Notes: generated by a model from the sequence alone, not told the origin. A stretch of DNA of 64,000 nucleotides from Jeotgalibacillus salarius (GCF_004405125.1 NZ_SORX01000008.1:95058-159057); one strand, 5' to 3'; positions 6,383 through 16,226 are shown, numbered from the stretch's first letter. Made by a program: numbers and translations.

Positions 6383-8128
6383 ATGGCGTTTTTTTTATTA
6401 ATGGCATTGGCCAGTATTCCGCTATTTTTAGCGATTTCGTTGTTATACTACTCAAGATCATCAAATACAAAAGCACTTTCTGTATTTTTAATACTCATTT
6501 CAGTATGGCAAATGAGTATCTCATTCTTATACAGCCAGGATTTATTTGGCCTGGAGATCATTGATTCATTTTTCCGCACACTGAGATTTGGCCCAATTTT
6601 TCTGATGCCGCTTATGTATTATTTTGGTATCATCACAGTTCGTCAAAATCAAAAACTCGGCAATTACAACAATTATTATAATTTCAGCATATTAATCTTT
6701 CTTACTCTTTTCAGTCTTGTAACCTATGTGATTAACTTTACCCAATCGGGAATCATCGGCTATCATACTGTTCATGATGGTATGCATTCCCCTGTCCATT
6801 TGATGCCCCTATATGGTGACCTTCATGTGATTTATGCACTGAATACTTTTCTTGTAGTTGTTACAACATTAATGTTTATCTTTATTGCAAATAAAATAGA
6901 ATCTAAAAAATTACGATCCTTTTATGTGCAGATCAGCATTGGGGCAATTATCATTTTCGTTAACGGCCTGCTAAGTGCTTTTACACCGTTACCATTGTAT
7001 TTTTCAAGCTTCAACTCAATCATTATTGCGATTTTATTATTTTTAAGCTTTGTACGGATGCAGTCCGGCACTCTGATTGAAGCAAATTCAAACCTTGCAA
7101 AACAGCGTACACTGCTTGAAAAAATCATGGATATCAACCCAAATTATCTCGTCGTCATTGATAAAAACGATCAGATTATCAGGCTGAATGATTCGATTTG
7201 CAGGCTTCTGTCTATTTCACAGGAACAGTATACAAAAAAAGACTTTACCGCCCTTCTTGCTATCCGTGAACTGAATCCCGCACAGAGCAGAATGCTCACA
7301 CGTTCCGGAGAAATCCGTTATATCAAATGGAATTACGAAACGCTTCAGCTCGATAATCAGGAAGTATATACGCTATTCATCGGGGTTGATTTCACCGAAC
7401 AAAAGCAAAATGAAAGATTACTTCTCGATTCCGAGAAATCCAAAGTCGTTGGAGAGCTTGCAGCAAGTATTGCACATGAAATCCGCAATCCCCTCACAAC
7501 TGTAAGAGGGCTGATACAGCTATCTAAAGAAAAAGTGGCAGATCCGAAACTGGAAAATATAATTTTAGAAGAAATTGACCGGATTGTTGACGTTTTAAAA
7601 GAATTACTTCTTCTTGCCCGCCCTGAAGCAAAAATTGAAACTGAAGAGAAGAACGAGATCGTAAATGTTGTAGAAGAGCTGGAAAATATACATTTCCTTT
7701 ATCAATCAGTCGCAACGAGTGAAAATAAATTTATTTCAATCGAAAATTTGCTAACATCCAACGGCTTGATTGATATTCAAAAATCCCATTTTAAACAGAT
7801 CATGATCAACTTTTTAAAAAACAGTCTTGAAGCAACTGTTGCAGAAAGCAAAATCAAAATCAAAGTAGATAATGCCGGCGAGCACATCCGGATCAGAATT
7901 TTGGATAATGGCAGAGGAATTGAAAAATCCAGACTCTCCAGAATTGGCGAACCTTACTACACAACCAAAGACAGAGGGACCGGTATCGGCATGGCCGTCT
8001 GCTTTAAGCTGATAAAAGACTACAACGGAGAAATCAAAGTAAATAGTAAAGTTGACTGGGGCTCCACCATCACGGTGTTGTTCCCTGCAGCAATCGTGAA
8101 ATATCCTATAACATCAGAAATAATTTAA
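6383..8128 (+). CDS. Membrane sensor histidine kinase (PAS-HisKA-HATPase)
   Basis: About 581 residues from the ATG at 6383, which follows GAAAGGA by nine bases; an upstream in-frame TTG at 6317 lacks a ribosome binding site. Seven or so membrane helices fill the first 240 residues, then a PAS domain (begins KIMDINPNYLVVID), the phospho-acceptor H-box (motif AHEIRNPL), and an ATPase with N-box NFLKNSLEA, G1 box DNGRGI and G2 box GTGIGM. All catalytic residues are present. The architecture matches sporulation-type kinases that feed Spo0F, which lack an adjacent response regulator as here. The signal is unknown. Confidence 0.9.
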   Translation: MAFFLLMALASIPLFLAISLLYYSRSSNTKALSVFLILISVWQMSISFLYSQDLFGLEIIDSFFRTLRFGPIFLMPLMYYFGIITVRQNQKLGNYNNYYNFSILIFLTLFSLVTYVINFTQSGIIGYHTVHDGMHSPVHLMPLYGDLHVIYALNTFLVVVTTLMFIFIANKIESKKLRSFYVQISIGAIIIFVNGLLSAFTPLPLYFSSFNSIIIAILLFLSFVRMQSGTLIEANSNLAKQRTLLEKIMDINPNYLVVIDKNDQIIRLNDSICRLLSISQEQYTKKDFTALLAIRELNPAQSRMLTRSGEIRYIKWNYETLQLDNQEVYTLFIGVDFTEQKQNERLLLDSEKSKVVGELAASIAHEIRNPLTTVRGLIQLSKEKVADPKLENIILEEIDRIVDVLKELLLLARPEAKIETEEKNEIVNVVEELENIHFLYQSVATSENKFISIENLLTSNGLIDIQKSHFKQIMINFLKNSLEATVAESKIKIKVDNAGEHIRIRILDNGRGIEKSRLSRIGEPYYTTKDRGTGIGMAVCFKLIKDYNGEIKVNSKVDWGSTITVLFPAAIVKYPITSEII

Positions 8129-8131
8129 AAG

Positions 8132-8176
8132 AAATGGGACAAAAACTGTGTTCATCACATCGTTTTTGTCCCATTT
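8132..8176. terminator. Bidirectional terminator
   Basis: Perfect 15-bp arms AAATGGGACAAAAAC / GTTTTTGTCCCATTT between the converging kinase and potassium-transporter genes. Confidence 0.9.
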
Positions 8177-8178
8177 TA

Positions 8179-9504
8179 TTACCCTGTATATACATCTTCT
8201 TTTGCATATCGGATCCTATCCGGTTTAATCGTAGCCAGAGAGAATGCCAGAGTGATCGGTCCCACTCTGCCCAGAAACATTAAGATAATGATAATGATTT
8301 TACCAGGCGCACTCAAATCATCCGTAATTCCCATGGACAGACCGACTGTACCGAATGCAGAGAACACTTCAAAAACGACTTCTAAAAATGGCAATTCAGG
8401 ATCAGTGAGTGTCAGACCGAGCAAACAGAAAAAAATCGTGATAAAACCAGCAAACGTAATCGAAAATGCTCGCATCACAATATTATTTCTAATCGTTCGC
8501 CCTAACACTGAAACTTCACTTTTATTCTGAAGATAGGTGATGAACGTCAGTATGATAATAATTGCGGTTGTCAGCTTAATTCCACTTCCCGTAGAACCGC
8601 TGCCCGCTCCAATAAACATCAACATCATCATAAATAAAATAGATGACTCCTCCATACTGCCAATATCCAGTGAATTAAAACCTGCAGTTCGTGTAGTTAC
8701 GCCTTGAAAATATGAAGCCCAGAATTTATCCATCAGTGAAAGGCCGCCCAGTGTATCAGGATTACCATACTCTGCAAAGAAGATGAACAAAAGCGCAACA
8801 GTATTAATAATAAGTGTTCCGACAATCATCAGCTTCGAATGTAACGTCAATTTTTTGAATCGGGGCTTTTTATAGACATCCACAAGTACAGTAAAACCAA
8901 TACCCCCCAATATAAACAACCCAGTGATGACGAGATTGATCAGTGGATCACCCACATACCCGATCAGATTATCTGACCACAACGAAAAACCGGCATTGTT
9001 AAAAGCAGAAATAGAATGAAACAAACTGACATGCAGCCCTTCCATCCAGCCATACTCCGGCACCCATACTGTAGCAAGTAAAACCATTCCTGCCAGTTCA
9101 ATGATCAATGAAAATATAAATAAAGATAAAACAAGCTTAACCACGCCACCAATAGAAGTCTGACTCAACGCTTCCTGGATCAGAAGCCTTTCCTTCAGGG
9201 TAATTTTTTTCCTTAAAAAAAGAATAACCAGCACCGCAAACGTCATAAAACCAAGTCCGCCAACCTGGATCAACATCATAATGATTGCTTCTCCAAACAG
9301 CGTAAACACCGTACCAGTATCAACTGTGACCAGCCCGGTTACAGTTGTAGCCGAAGTAGCTGTAAACAACGCATTCAGCCAGGAGATACCATCATACGTA
9401 GAGACCGGCAGTTTAAGCATCAGCATCCCTGCCATAATCGTTATACCAAAGCCGCACATCAGAAACTGCGGCGGGGTCAGCTGCACCTTTTTTAGTTTCA
9501 TCAT
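8179..9504 (-). CDS. Ktr/Trk-type potassium (sodium-coupled) transporter, membrane subunit
   Basis: 441 residues, the length of KtrB/KtrD. The four pore loops of the TrkH/KtrB superfamily are visible: TSATTVTGL, SISAFNNAGFS, VTTRTAGFN and SAFGTVGLSMG, each carrying the selectivity-filter glycine. KtrB-type subunits form dimers in the membrane gated by a cytosolic RCK ring (KtrA or KtrC). No RCK gene is adjacent, which is the arrangement of ktrD in Bacillus. Two ATG codons (9504, 9501) lie behind GAGG. No c-di-AMP riboswitch is recognisable upstream. Confidence 0.9.
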   Translation of the reverse strand: MMKLKKVQLTPPQFLMCGFGITIMAGMLMLKLPVSTYDGISWLNALFTATSATTVTGLVTVDTGTVFTLFGEAIIMMLIQVGGLGFMTFAVLVILFLRKKITLKERLLIQEALSQTSIGGVVKLVLSLFIFSLIIELAGMVLLATVWVPEYGWMEGLHVSLFHSISAFNNAGFSLWSDNLIGYVGDPLINLVITGLFILGGIGFTVLVDVYKKPRFKKLTLHSKLMIVGTLIINTVALLFIFFAEYGNPDTLGGLSLMDKFWASYFQGVTTRTAGFNSLDIGSMEESSILFMMMLMFIGAGSGSTGSGIKLTTAIIIILTFITYLQNKSEVSVLGRTIRNNIVMRAFSITFAGFITIFFCLLGLTLTDPELPFLEVVFEVFSAFGTVGLSMGITDDLSAPGKIIIIILMFLGRVGPITLAFSLATIKPDRIRYAKEDVYTG

Positions 9505-9732
9505 AGCGCCTCAATTCTATCTTATTGACGATAAATTACTCCTAATGGAAAGCTTTGTCAATAGGAGCAATATGGATAAAATAAAAGCACTTGAATGACC
9601 TTGTAAACGGCATTTATACAAAAAAAGTGCCCTCCACTGGACAATGGAGAGCCAAAACTAGCTAAAAGGTGATTTCGTCATGGTTAACAAACCGTTGACT
9701 GTTTTTTCTATACCCTGATTTTTATTTTTAGA
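9505..9732. other. Intergenic stretch without a gene
   Basis: Upstream of the potassium transporter on the minus strand. Around 9617-9655 there is a weak hairpin CTCCA / TGGAG next to a run of A (a T-run on the minus strand), which could be a terminator for the FMN-reductase transcript reading through the REP element, or an attenuator in the transporter leader. A 12-codon frame starting at ATG 9679 has a ribosome binding site (AAAGGTG) but nothing else to support it. Confidence 0.45.
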
Positions 9733-9836
9733 AACTAGTTGGAGCACAGCGGGGACGGAGTTGTGTGATTCGTTTATGGAATTATTCTAATTTTGGCACA
9801 CTCAACTCCGACCACCCTGTGCTATTTTTAGAATCA
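9733..9836. repeat. REP-like palindromic element, copy 1
   Basis: Starts with GAGCACAGCGGGGACGGAG and ends with the inverted complement ACTCCG...CCTGTGCT, with an ATTATTCTAA block in the middle. The same modules occur in ten other copies in the window. It sits between the ends and starts of minus-strand genes and contains no coding sequence. Confidence 0.8.
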
Positions 9837-9855
9837 TTCTAACCCAATCCAACCA

Positions 9856-10419
9856 TCATTCCCCAAACACATTCACAAACTTCGTAAAACTCTCAACAAA
9901 CTTATCAATCTGCCTCACTGTCCCTTCATCTTTCAGCCGGCCGGATTCTGGATCTATTTTTGTCTGATAGCGGCTTGCGATGATTTTAGGGTTGGTCATA
10001 ATGTTGGCATTCATGTTGGTGAGTGTCTGGCGCACCTGCATTTGTGAAAGTGCGGTTCCGACACTGCCGTTAGAGGCTCCGGCAATTGCAACCGGCAGAT
10101 TTCTAATGGAGAATTCTTCTGGTGAACGAGAAGCCCAGTCGAGTGCATTCTTCAGTCCTCCAGGCATACCCGCATTATATTCAGGTGTGACAATCAGCAC
10201 CCCATCCGCCTCATTCAGTTTTTTTCGGAATGCTTTAACAGGGTCAGGGTCACCCGCTTGTTCTATATCTTCATTGAATAGCGGCAACTCTCCAATCTCA
10301 GCTTCTTTTACTCGCCACTTTCCCTCTGACTGATGAACGATCTCATTCATCAGCTTGCGATTCAGGGAATCTTTTCTGAGACTTCCACACATGGCTACTA
10401 TAACCGGTAAAGATTCCAT
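9856..10419 (-). CDS. NADPH-dependent FMN reductase (flavodoxin-like)
   Basis: 187 residues from the ATG at 10419 behind AAAGGGAAG; an upstream TTG/ATG extension is unlikely. The protein has the flavodoxin-like fold of the SsuE/ArsH-type reductases: the phosphate-binding loop GSLRKDSLNRKL near the N-terminus, the flavin-contact motif TPEYNAGMPGGLKNALDW, and a GASNGSVG segment. These enzymes reduce FMN, quinones or azo compounds with NAD(P)H. The physiological substrate is not evident from context. Confidence 0.88.
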   Translation of the reverse strand: MESLPVIVAMCGSLRKDSLNRKLMNEIVHQSEGKWRVKEAEIGELPLFNEDIEQAGDPDPVKAFRKKLNEADGVLIVTPEYNAGMPGGLKNALDWASRSPEEFSIRNLPVAIAGASNGSVGTALSQMQVRQTLTNMNANIMTNPKIIASRYQTKIDPESGRLKDEGTVRQIDKFVESFTKFVNVFGE

Positions 10420-10484
10420 AAGCACTTCCCTTTCGCAACACATATTTTCTCTATTGTAAAAGAACTCGGATCATTTCACATCTT

Positions 10485-10835
10485 CTAATGTTGTTTCTGT
10501 TGTACATGAACCAAGCCTTCTTCCTGACCCGCTTTTCGTTTCGTTAAATAGTTGAGCCCGCTCAGCAGCGCACCTGAAATCGCCATGGCAATCGCAAGCC
10601 AAATCGCATCAAGATAGACGTAACAAGCAAGTCCAATACAGCCAAAAATGATGAACAACATACTTCTATCTTCTTCTTTTGTAAGAATCAAACCCCACAA
10701 AGTAATTAAGGAACCGAGTAGTATCACTTGCAGAAGCCTCTGCAAATTAAAATCCAAATAAACCTCAAGAAATGGTGCAATTACACTGATTACAATTCCA
10801 CCGGCTGCCTGAATGCCCTTACCTAATTTCTCCAT
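10485..10835 (-). CDS. Small membrane protein, unknown function
   Basis: 116 residues from the ATG at 10835 behind GGGGG (an upstream ATG at 10859 has no ribosome binding site). Three or four hydrophobic segments and a short basic, Gln-rich tail. Not recognised. It is on the same strand as the FMN-reductase gene, 66 bp upstream of it, so co-transcription is possible. Confidence 0.6.
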   Translation of the reverse strand: MEKLGKGIQAAGGIVISVIAPFLEVYLDFNLQRLLQVILLGSLITLWGLILTKEEDRSMLFIIFGCIGLACYVYLDAIWLAIAMAISGALLSGLNYLTKRKAGQEEGLVHVQQKQH

Positions 10836-10928
10836 TTTAACCCCCACTATATGCGGCATGCTTTACAGGTAAATCATACCATTTTAAATTATTTTTTTCA
10901 ATAGTCAGTCTTTATGATTCAAGACGCC

Positions 10929-11076
10929 ATGTGCATGTTCGGGACGGAGGTTAAAGTGTCATGATATGTACGCTTCAGGGACAGAGTTAGCACACTTCCT
11001 CAACTATCAGTTGTTTCAAGTCTGTCCCCACATGCTCATTTCATGTACATTTAACCTCCGTCCCCAAAGTTAGTCT
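10929..11076. repeat. REP-like palindromic element, copy 2
   Basis: Opens with GTGCATGTTCGGGACGGAGG and TTAAAGTGTCATGATATGT, includes the GGGACAGAG / GTCTGTCCC internal pair, and closes with TTAACCTCCGTCCCC. It fills most of the gap before zupT. Confidence 0.8.
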
Positions 11077-11173
11077 CAGCAATTTTTATTATACATTCAC
11101 AAAAAAGTTGCACTAAGCAAAGTTTTATCATATAGTATGTTTATAATTATTTTAATCTGAAGGAGAATGCTGA

Positions 11174-12028
11174 ATGGATGGTGCAGTTTTATATGCGTTT
11201 CTGTTGACGCTTTTTGCCGGGCTGGCCACTGGTGTCGGCAGTATGTTTGCTTTTTTTGCTAAACGGACAAATACAGCTTTTTTATCGATTGCGCTTGGCT
11301 TTTCAGCTGGTGTGATGATTTACGTCTCATTTATTGAAATTTTCCCAAAGGCGCTTGATGAGTTGGCGTCTGTACACGGGGATCAGTCAGGCATGCTTTA
11401 CACGGTTCTGGCATTTTTTGCAGGTATGTTATTTATCGCACTGGTTGATAAGTTAATCCCTACTGTTGGGAACCCCCACGAATCTAAATTTGTCGAGTCA
11501 GCTCAGGACCCTGATGATGGTGAAACGGTTGCTGCTAAAGCAACAAAAAAAGCTACGCTCAATAAAAGTGCGGCTTTACGCTTGAGGAAAATGGGTGTGT
11601 TTATGGCGCTGGCGATTGCGATTCATAACTTCCCTGAAGGTTTGGCAACATTTATATCAGCACTGGATGACCCGGCAGTTGGTCTTGCAATCGCAATTGC
11701 AATTGCGCTGCATAATATTCCAGAGGGGATTGCAGTTTCTGTACCGATCTATTATGCAACCGGATCACGAAGAAAAGCATTTAAGCTATCGTTCCTGTCA
11801 GGACTTGCAGAGCCTGCAGGTGCACTGATCGGCTTCCTGATTTTGATGCCTTTCCTGTCAGATACAGTGTTCGGCCTTGTATTCTCAGCAGTCGGTGGAA
11901 TCATGGTTTTCATTTCACTGGACGGTCTGCTCCCTGCAGCACGGGAATATGGGAAAGCCCACCATGCAATGTATGGTATGGTCTCAGGTATGATGGTAAT
12001 GGCCGCGAGTTTGATATTGTTAATGTAA
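11174..12028 (+). CDS. zupT: ZIP-family divalent metal (zinc) transporter ZupT
   Basis: 284 residues, standard for ZupT, which imports zinc and also iron, manganese or cobalt. Eight membrane helices; the metal-binding motifs HNFPEG and HNIPEG in helices IV and V are intact, as is the ALxxGFSAGVM motif of helix II. A variable cytoplasmic loop of about 45 residues (109-140) separates helices III and IV. The ATG is eight bases behind AGGAG. It is a single-gene unit ending at the terminator 12034-12074; no Zur box is visible in its promoter region. Confidence 0.92.
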   Translation: MDGAVLYAFLLTLFAGLATGVGSMFAFFAKRTNTAFLSIALGFSAGVMIYVSFIEIFPKALDELASVHGDQSGMLYTVLAFFAGMLFIALVDKLIPTVGNPHESKFVESAQDPDDGETVAAKATKKATLNKSAALRLRKMGVFMALAIAIHNFPEGLATFISALDDPAVGLAIAIAIALHNIPEGIAVSVPIYYATGSRRKAFKLSFLSGLAEPAGALIGFLILMPFLSDTVFGLVFSAVGGIMVFISLDGLLPAAREYGKAHHAMYGMVSGMMVMAASLILLM

Positions 12029-12033
12029 TAAAT

Positions 12034-12074
12034 AAACCTGGCTGCTGAAGAACGGTTCAGCAGCCAGGTTTTTT
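12034..12074 (+). terminator. Rho-independent terminator of zupT
   Basis: Sixteen-base arms AACCTGGCTGCTGAA / TTCAGCAGCCAGGTT followed by six T. Confidence 0.92.
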
Positions 12075-12183
12075 ACTGTCTATTACTGTAAAATAATGAC
12101 TTCTTGACCTGTTTCCTATGCAAACCGTGTGCTACAATAAAAATATCATATTTTACCAACTACATATTTTTCGGGGGAACAGC

Positions 12184-12426
12184 ATGGTTATACTTAAAGC
12201 TTTCAGGCTCATCCTTGCAGTGTTTGCAAGTGGGGTTGCGCTCTATACTGCGTTTACAGGACATATACTATTTCCAATCTACTATTTAATTTTAGCGATC
12301 AGTCTGATTTTTGTGTGCACAGGGGTTGAACGGCTGCAAAGCAGTGATAGAAATCGTGGTGCATATGCCGATTTCGCTCTGGCAGCCGCGTTTATTCTTG
12401 CAGTAGTTTTTGTTGACTGGTGGTAA
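12184..12426 (+). CDS. Small membrane protein (YczI/DUF3953-like)
   Basis: 80 residues from the ATG at 12184 behind GGGGGA. Three hydrophobic helices with the pattern LRLILAVF..ALYT...ILFPIYYLILAISLIFVCTGVE; this matches the DUF3953 family of short membrane proteins such as Bacillus YczI. The function is unknown. It is monocistronic and ends at the terminator 12457-12486. Confidence 0.65.
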   Translation: MVILKAFRLILAVFASGVALYTAFTGHILFPIYYLILAISLIFVCTGVERLQSSDRNRGAYADFALAAAFILAVVFVDWW

Positions 12427-12456
12427 GTGTTTAACTATTAATCATACATAATTTCA

Positions 12457-12486
12457 GAACCAGTCCTAATTACTGGTTCTTTTTTT
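12457..12486 (+). terminator. Rho-independent terminator
   Basis: Arms AGAACCAGT / ACTGGTTCT with trailing T-run. Confidence 0.85.
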
Positions 12487-12639
12487 ATTGAGCTTTTCCT
12501 ACAAAATTTGCAATATCAAACATTATTACATGTTTATTTGTTTATTTATGAAAACATGACTTTATTTTAAAGGAATTTGCCTGTTTTACAGGAAAGTTAA
12601 GAGGTGCCAGACGACAATTTTTTTAAAAGGAGTGTCATG

Positions 12640-13734
12640 ATGAAAAAGGCTGTTTTACTGATAGTAACCCTCGTATTAATGATTGCGGTGCCGGTTGTTT
12701 CCGGTTCATCCCTTCAGTCTGTGAATGATGCAATGAATGAACAAAATGGAACAGATGTCACGGTTGGCGGCTATATTGTTGGTGTACCGGTGTCGACTTC
12801 TACTGTTCAGCAATCCAACTTTACAAGTGACTATGCACTGGCTTTAGCGGATGCCCCTGGTGAAACGCAGATGTCAGAGATGATCTTTATTAAATTGGAT
12901 GCTGCCTACCGCAGTGAGTTCGGCTTGATGAGTGATCCATCAAATTTAGGTGACTATATTGTAGTTGATGGCACGCGCGATGATTATTTCGCACATGAAG
13001 GCGTTGAAAACGTGACCTCGATCAGTCGTGATGCCACAGAAGATCCCGGGACAGGAACAGGCTATTACGCTGATGCTGAAGGGCAAAGCGGCGTGGCATT
13101 GAAGCAGGCACTACATAATATTATTGATGACCACAACGAAATTTCTTATGCAAATGCGTGGGACGCACTGCGCAACACGGATGAAGATCCAAATAACCCG
13201 AATAATGTGCTACTGTTGTATACCGGAAAATCGATTTCTAAATACGACAACGGCGGACTCGTAGATGAGTGGAATCGCGAGCACGTCTGGCCTCAGTCTA
13301 AAGGAGATTTCGGCACCGTGATGGGAACCGGTACTGATTTACACGCACTGCGACCGACTGATGTGACGGTAAATTCATCAAGACAGAACCTGGACTATGA
13401 TAACGGTGGCAGGGTTCATCCCGAAGCACCAAATACATTCTATGACGGTGATTCATGGGAACCGCGTGATGAAGTAAAAGGCGATATCGCACGTATGGTC
13501 TTTTATATGGCTGTTCGATATGAAGGTGATGCAGGAGAAGTTGACCTTGAAGTGTTAGATCAGGTTGAGGTGGATGGTCCCTATCTCGGAAAGCTTTCTA
13601 CTTTAAAAGAGTGGCATGACCAGGACCCGGTTGATGCATTTGAACGCAACCGGAATGAAGTGATTTTTGATGAGTATCAGGGGAATCGCAATCCGTTTAT
13701 TGATCATCCGGAGTATGTAGAAGCGATCTGGTAA
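12640..13734 (+). CDS. Secreted endonuclease I family nuclease with N-terminal OB-like domain
   Basis: 364 residues from the second of two adjacent ATGs (12637/12640), seven bases behind AAGGAG. A signal peptide (MKKAVLLIVTLVLMIAVP...) ends near residue 24. Residues about 25-120 form a DUF6359/OB-like domain (DVTVGGYIVG...), and 145-360 an EndA/Bsn-type nuclease with the histidine-metal core motifs EWNREHVWPQSKG and DLHALRPTD followed by VNSSRQNLDYD. The catalytic His and downstream Asn are present. Such enzymes degrade extracellular DNA or RNA for nutrients. Spacing to neighbours indicates a single-gene unit. Confidence 0.88.
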   Translation: MKKAVLLIVTLVLMIAVPVVSGSSLQSVNDAMNEQNGTDVTVGGYIVGVPVSTSTVQQSNFTSDYALALADAPGETQMSEMIFIKLDAAYRSEFGLMSDPSNLGDYIVVDGTRDDYFAHEGVENVTSISRDATEDPGTGTGYYADAEGQSGVALKQALHNIIDDHNEISYANAWDALRNTDEDPNNPNNVLLLYTGKSISKYDNGGLVDEWNREHVWPQSKGDFGTVMGTGTDLHALRPTDVTVNSSRQNLDYDNGGRVHPEAPNTFYDGDSWEPRDEVKGDIARMVFYMAVRYEGDAGEVDLEVLDQVEVDGPYLGKLSTLKEWHDQDPVDAFERNRNEVIFDEYQGNRNPFIDHPEYVEAIW

Positions 13735-13751
13735 GAATATTCATAGAATGT

Positions 13752-13786
13752 AAGCCTGCTGGTACGACTACGGCAGGCTTGTATTT
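13752..13786. terminator. Bidirectional terminator
   Basis: Arms AAGCCTGC / GCAGGCTT and flanking T/A runs between the converging nuclease and STAS genes. Confidence 0.7.
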
Positions 13787-14269
13787 TTAAAGAGGTTTGA
13801 TCTCGTATCCTTTCAATTTCAACAGATGCTGAAGCGCGTTTCTGAAAGTCGAAAATGATTGTACCCTTATGTCTTTCAGCACACCGGACAGCACCATCTC
13901 TTTTGCGAAATGAGGAGAGAACCCCACAAAAATCGTATTGGCGCCCATCAGTTTGACAGCACCGACCAGATCTTTCATCTTTCCTGCAATCAGCTGATAA
14001 TCAGATGGATCTACATCGTTCGTATTCGTTCCAGTCAGATCAATGAGCACATTCTCCACCTCACCATGCTCAAGATGTTTCACCACAACTTCAAGAATAT
14101 GTTCGAGCCTCCCTTCTGTCAGCCTTCCAGTCAGCGGCACCAAAATCGTGTGCGGCACAATTGAAGGGATAATCGGAGCAGAAAGGTCTTGAATATCACG
14201 CTCATAATGCGTAAGCTTTTGATTCAACAAAGCAATAACTTCCTTTAAACTTTCAATCGTATCAGTCAT
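13787..14269 (-). CDS. STAS-domain protein (RsbR/RsbS-like regulator)
   Basis: 160 residues: a short helical lead (about 1-35) and a single STAS domain (about 36-150), without the globin-like sensor of RsbR. The first strand motif LTGRLTEGRL and the core IDLTGTNTNDVD are those of stressosome STAS proteins, with Thr in the position of RsbR Thr171 and Ser in DPSDY near the second phosphosite. It probably acts as a protein-interaction or phosphorylation switch. It stands alone; the short upstream gap holds GAGGGGGACG as ribosome binding site. Confidence 0.8.
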   Translation of the reverse strand: MTDTIESLKEVIALLNQKLTHYERDIQDLSAPIIPSIVPHTILVPLTGRLTEGRLEHILEVVVKHLEHGEVENVLIDLTGTNTNDVDPSDYQLIAGKMKDLVGAVKLMGANTIFVGFSPHFAKEMVLSGVLKDIRVQSFSTFRNALQHLLKLKGYEIKPL

Positions 14270-14375
14270 AAACGTCCCCCTCTTGCATCAGGCATGAAAT
14301 TTGTGAATAGTATTACATACCCTTGAATGGAGGATTGGTAACCTCGGGATAAGCGAATCTAACCCAACCTGTTCT

Positions 14376-15911
14376 TTATGCTGTGTAAGCCCTGATTTCA
14401 TTTGATAATTGCTCAAGACTACCTGTCATTTCCTCCAGATGCTTTGCAAGAGAAAGTGATTCGGTTGCTGCAGCGAGCTGTTCTTCTGACATTGAAGCAA
14501 GTTCCTGAGACAATAGATTGCCTTTTTCTGCGGTACTGATGGAGTGGTTCAACGTGTTACGGATCATCGTTTCCTGTTGAACAATTGTCTTTGAAAGTTC
14601 AGTAAGCTGCGATATACTTTCGACTATCTTAGTAGACGTTTTTTGTATCTGGTCAAACGCATGATTTGTCTGTTCAATCTTCTTTTCGCTTTCACTGATC
14701 AGATTTCTTTCCACTGCAGCAGCTGCCTTTACATTTTTCATCCTGCTCACAACTTCATTGACTGCCGTTTCAATCTGATCCGCTGTACGATCTGAATCGC
14801 CGGCTAGCTTCCTGACCTCTTCCGCCACAACAGCAAATCCTTTTCCGCTCTCCCCTGCTCTTGCAGCTTCAATCGAAGCATTTAGTGCTAACAGGTTTGT
14901 CTGATCTGTAATTGTTTTAATCATACCGGTGAACCCCGAAATCTGATTGAATTCTGATTCAAATTGATCCAATTCAAAGCCCATTTCTTTTGATAAGGTT
15001 GATACTTTTTGAAATTTTTCTGTGGTTTCCATGATCAAGTCCTTACCGGTATTTACTTCATCAGAAGCATTCCTTGTCTGCTGTTCCCATTCAGCAGCCT
15101 TAATACCTAATGTATTTGAAATATCATTTAATGTCTGAATTTCATTTAGCCCCGTCTGGTTCTGCTTGAATAGATTTTCAGCATCATCCTGCCAGTTTTG
15201 CAGAGCAGCAGTTGTTTCATGATTCACTTTTTGTGACTCCTGTGACCCTGCTACCACACCAGCTGAAACCACCTGAAGAGAAGAAACACTGGCAGTCAAT
15301 TTATGAATCACCTGTTTAAAATAATGATCACTTTCTTCCTTTTGCGCTAAATGCATGCTTTCAATCCTGTTTTTATTTTGGACAAGTGCAATGTTTGCCC
15401 CCGCAGTTAGTAAAAGGAACACAGCATGAATCATCAGTAGCCCAAACATATAATCAGTTGTTCCGCAGAGTAGAACCGGATATAGAAAATACCCGCCAAG
15501 ATGATGCAATGCAAAAATAGCCGTACTGAAGGCAATCATTGTGACTGAAGCAAAATAAGAAATCAGTGCAATGACCATAAAAATCGAAAAATGATACTCT
15601 ACCCAGCCATCTCCTGCCGCAATTATAAACATCGACCCAAACGTTAGAGAGCTCGTAACGTAGAATTTGAACAATATATGATTTTCATCTTTTTTATACT
15701 GAAAAACCGCTGCTATAAAAGTAATTCCCATTAAAAGAGCAATTGTATAAAATATAGCATGATCAGTAGACGTTTTTTCACCAGACCTTAGCAACTGTGC
15801 TGCACTTTGGTTGAACTGAAATATTTCATGAGCTCCCCAAACGACTGCACCAATCAAAATTGTGACCAGGTTAAAAAACAAGATTAACCTGTTTCCATTT
15901 AACTTTTTCAT
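14376..15911 (-). CDS. Methyl-accepting chemotaxis protein with six-helix membrane sensor
   Basis: 511 residues from the ATG at 15911 (five bases after GGGGG). Six membrane helices occupy residues about 10-180, with almost no extracellular domain and no HAMP linker, followed by the long coiled-coil signalling domain. The hairpin tip that contacts CheA and CheW is intact ([33 protein letters not shown]). A receptor of this shape is expected to sense a signal in the membrane or at its surface rather than a periplasmic-type ligand. No chemotaxis genes are adjacent. Confidence 0.88.
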   Translation of the reverse strand: MKKLNGNRLILFFNLVTILIGAVVWGAHEIFQFNQSAAQLLRSGEKTSTDHAIFYTIALLMGITFIAAVFQYKKDENHILFKFYVTSSLTFGSMFIIAAGDGWVEYHFSIFMVIALISYFASVTMIAFSTAIFALHHLGGYFLYPVLLCGTTDYMFGLLMIHAVFLLLTAGANIALVQNKNRIESMHLAQKEESDHYFKQVIHKLTASVSSLQVVSAGVVAGSQESQKVNHETTAALQNWQDDAENLFKQNQTGLNEIQTLNDISNTLGIKAAEWEQQTRNASDEVNTGKDLIMETTEKFQKVSTLSKEMGFELDQFESEFNQISGFTGMIKTITDQTNLLALNASIEAARAGESGKGFAVVAEEVRKLAGDSDRTADQIETAVNEVVSRMKNVKAAAAVERNLISESEKKIEQTNHAFDQIQKTSTKIVESISQLTELSKTIVQQETMIRNTLNHSISTAEKGNLLSQELASMSEEQLAAATESLSLAKHLEEMTGSLEQLSNEIRAYTA

Positions 15912-16084
15912 CTTTACCCCCATCTATTTACTCATTACACTCATTATATTACCAATCCTTTAGTCCCTTAAACCAAACAGTTATATAAAACTTAAGAACC
16001 AAAAAAATAGAATACGATAGAAATAAACCATATCACATATTAAATTAGAACTAATTTATCTGTAACAGAAGATATTTTGTAAAG

Positions 16085-16217
16085 AGAGCAACTCGGGGTC
16101 AAACTTATGTATATGTTGGGGGGAGGAGATTCAATTGACAACCCTGATGCTTCAACCGATTTAAGTCTGTTACAATCGGGTCAGTGTATGCAACTTGACC
16201 TCCGTCCCCACAAAGTA
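16085..16217. repeat. Degenerate REP-like element, copy 3
   Basis: The right end TTGACCTCCGTCCCCAC and an internal TAAGTCTGT match the repeat family, while the left half (GGGGGGAGGAG) is decayed. It lies directly beside the FixH-tail remnant at 16227. Confidence 0.55.
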
Positions 16218-16226
16218 CACTCATTC

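Noticed and set aside
9505-9732. c-di-AMP (ydaO) riboswitch in front of the potassium transporter
   Set aside because: The conserved core motifs of that riboswitch are not found; only a weak hairpin is visible.
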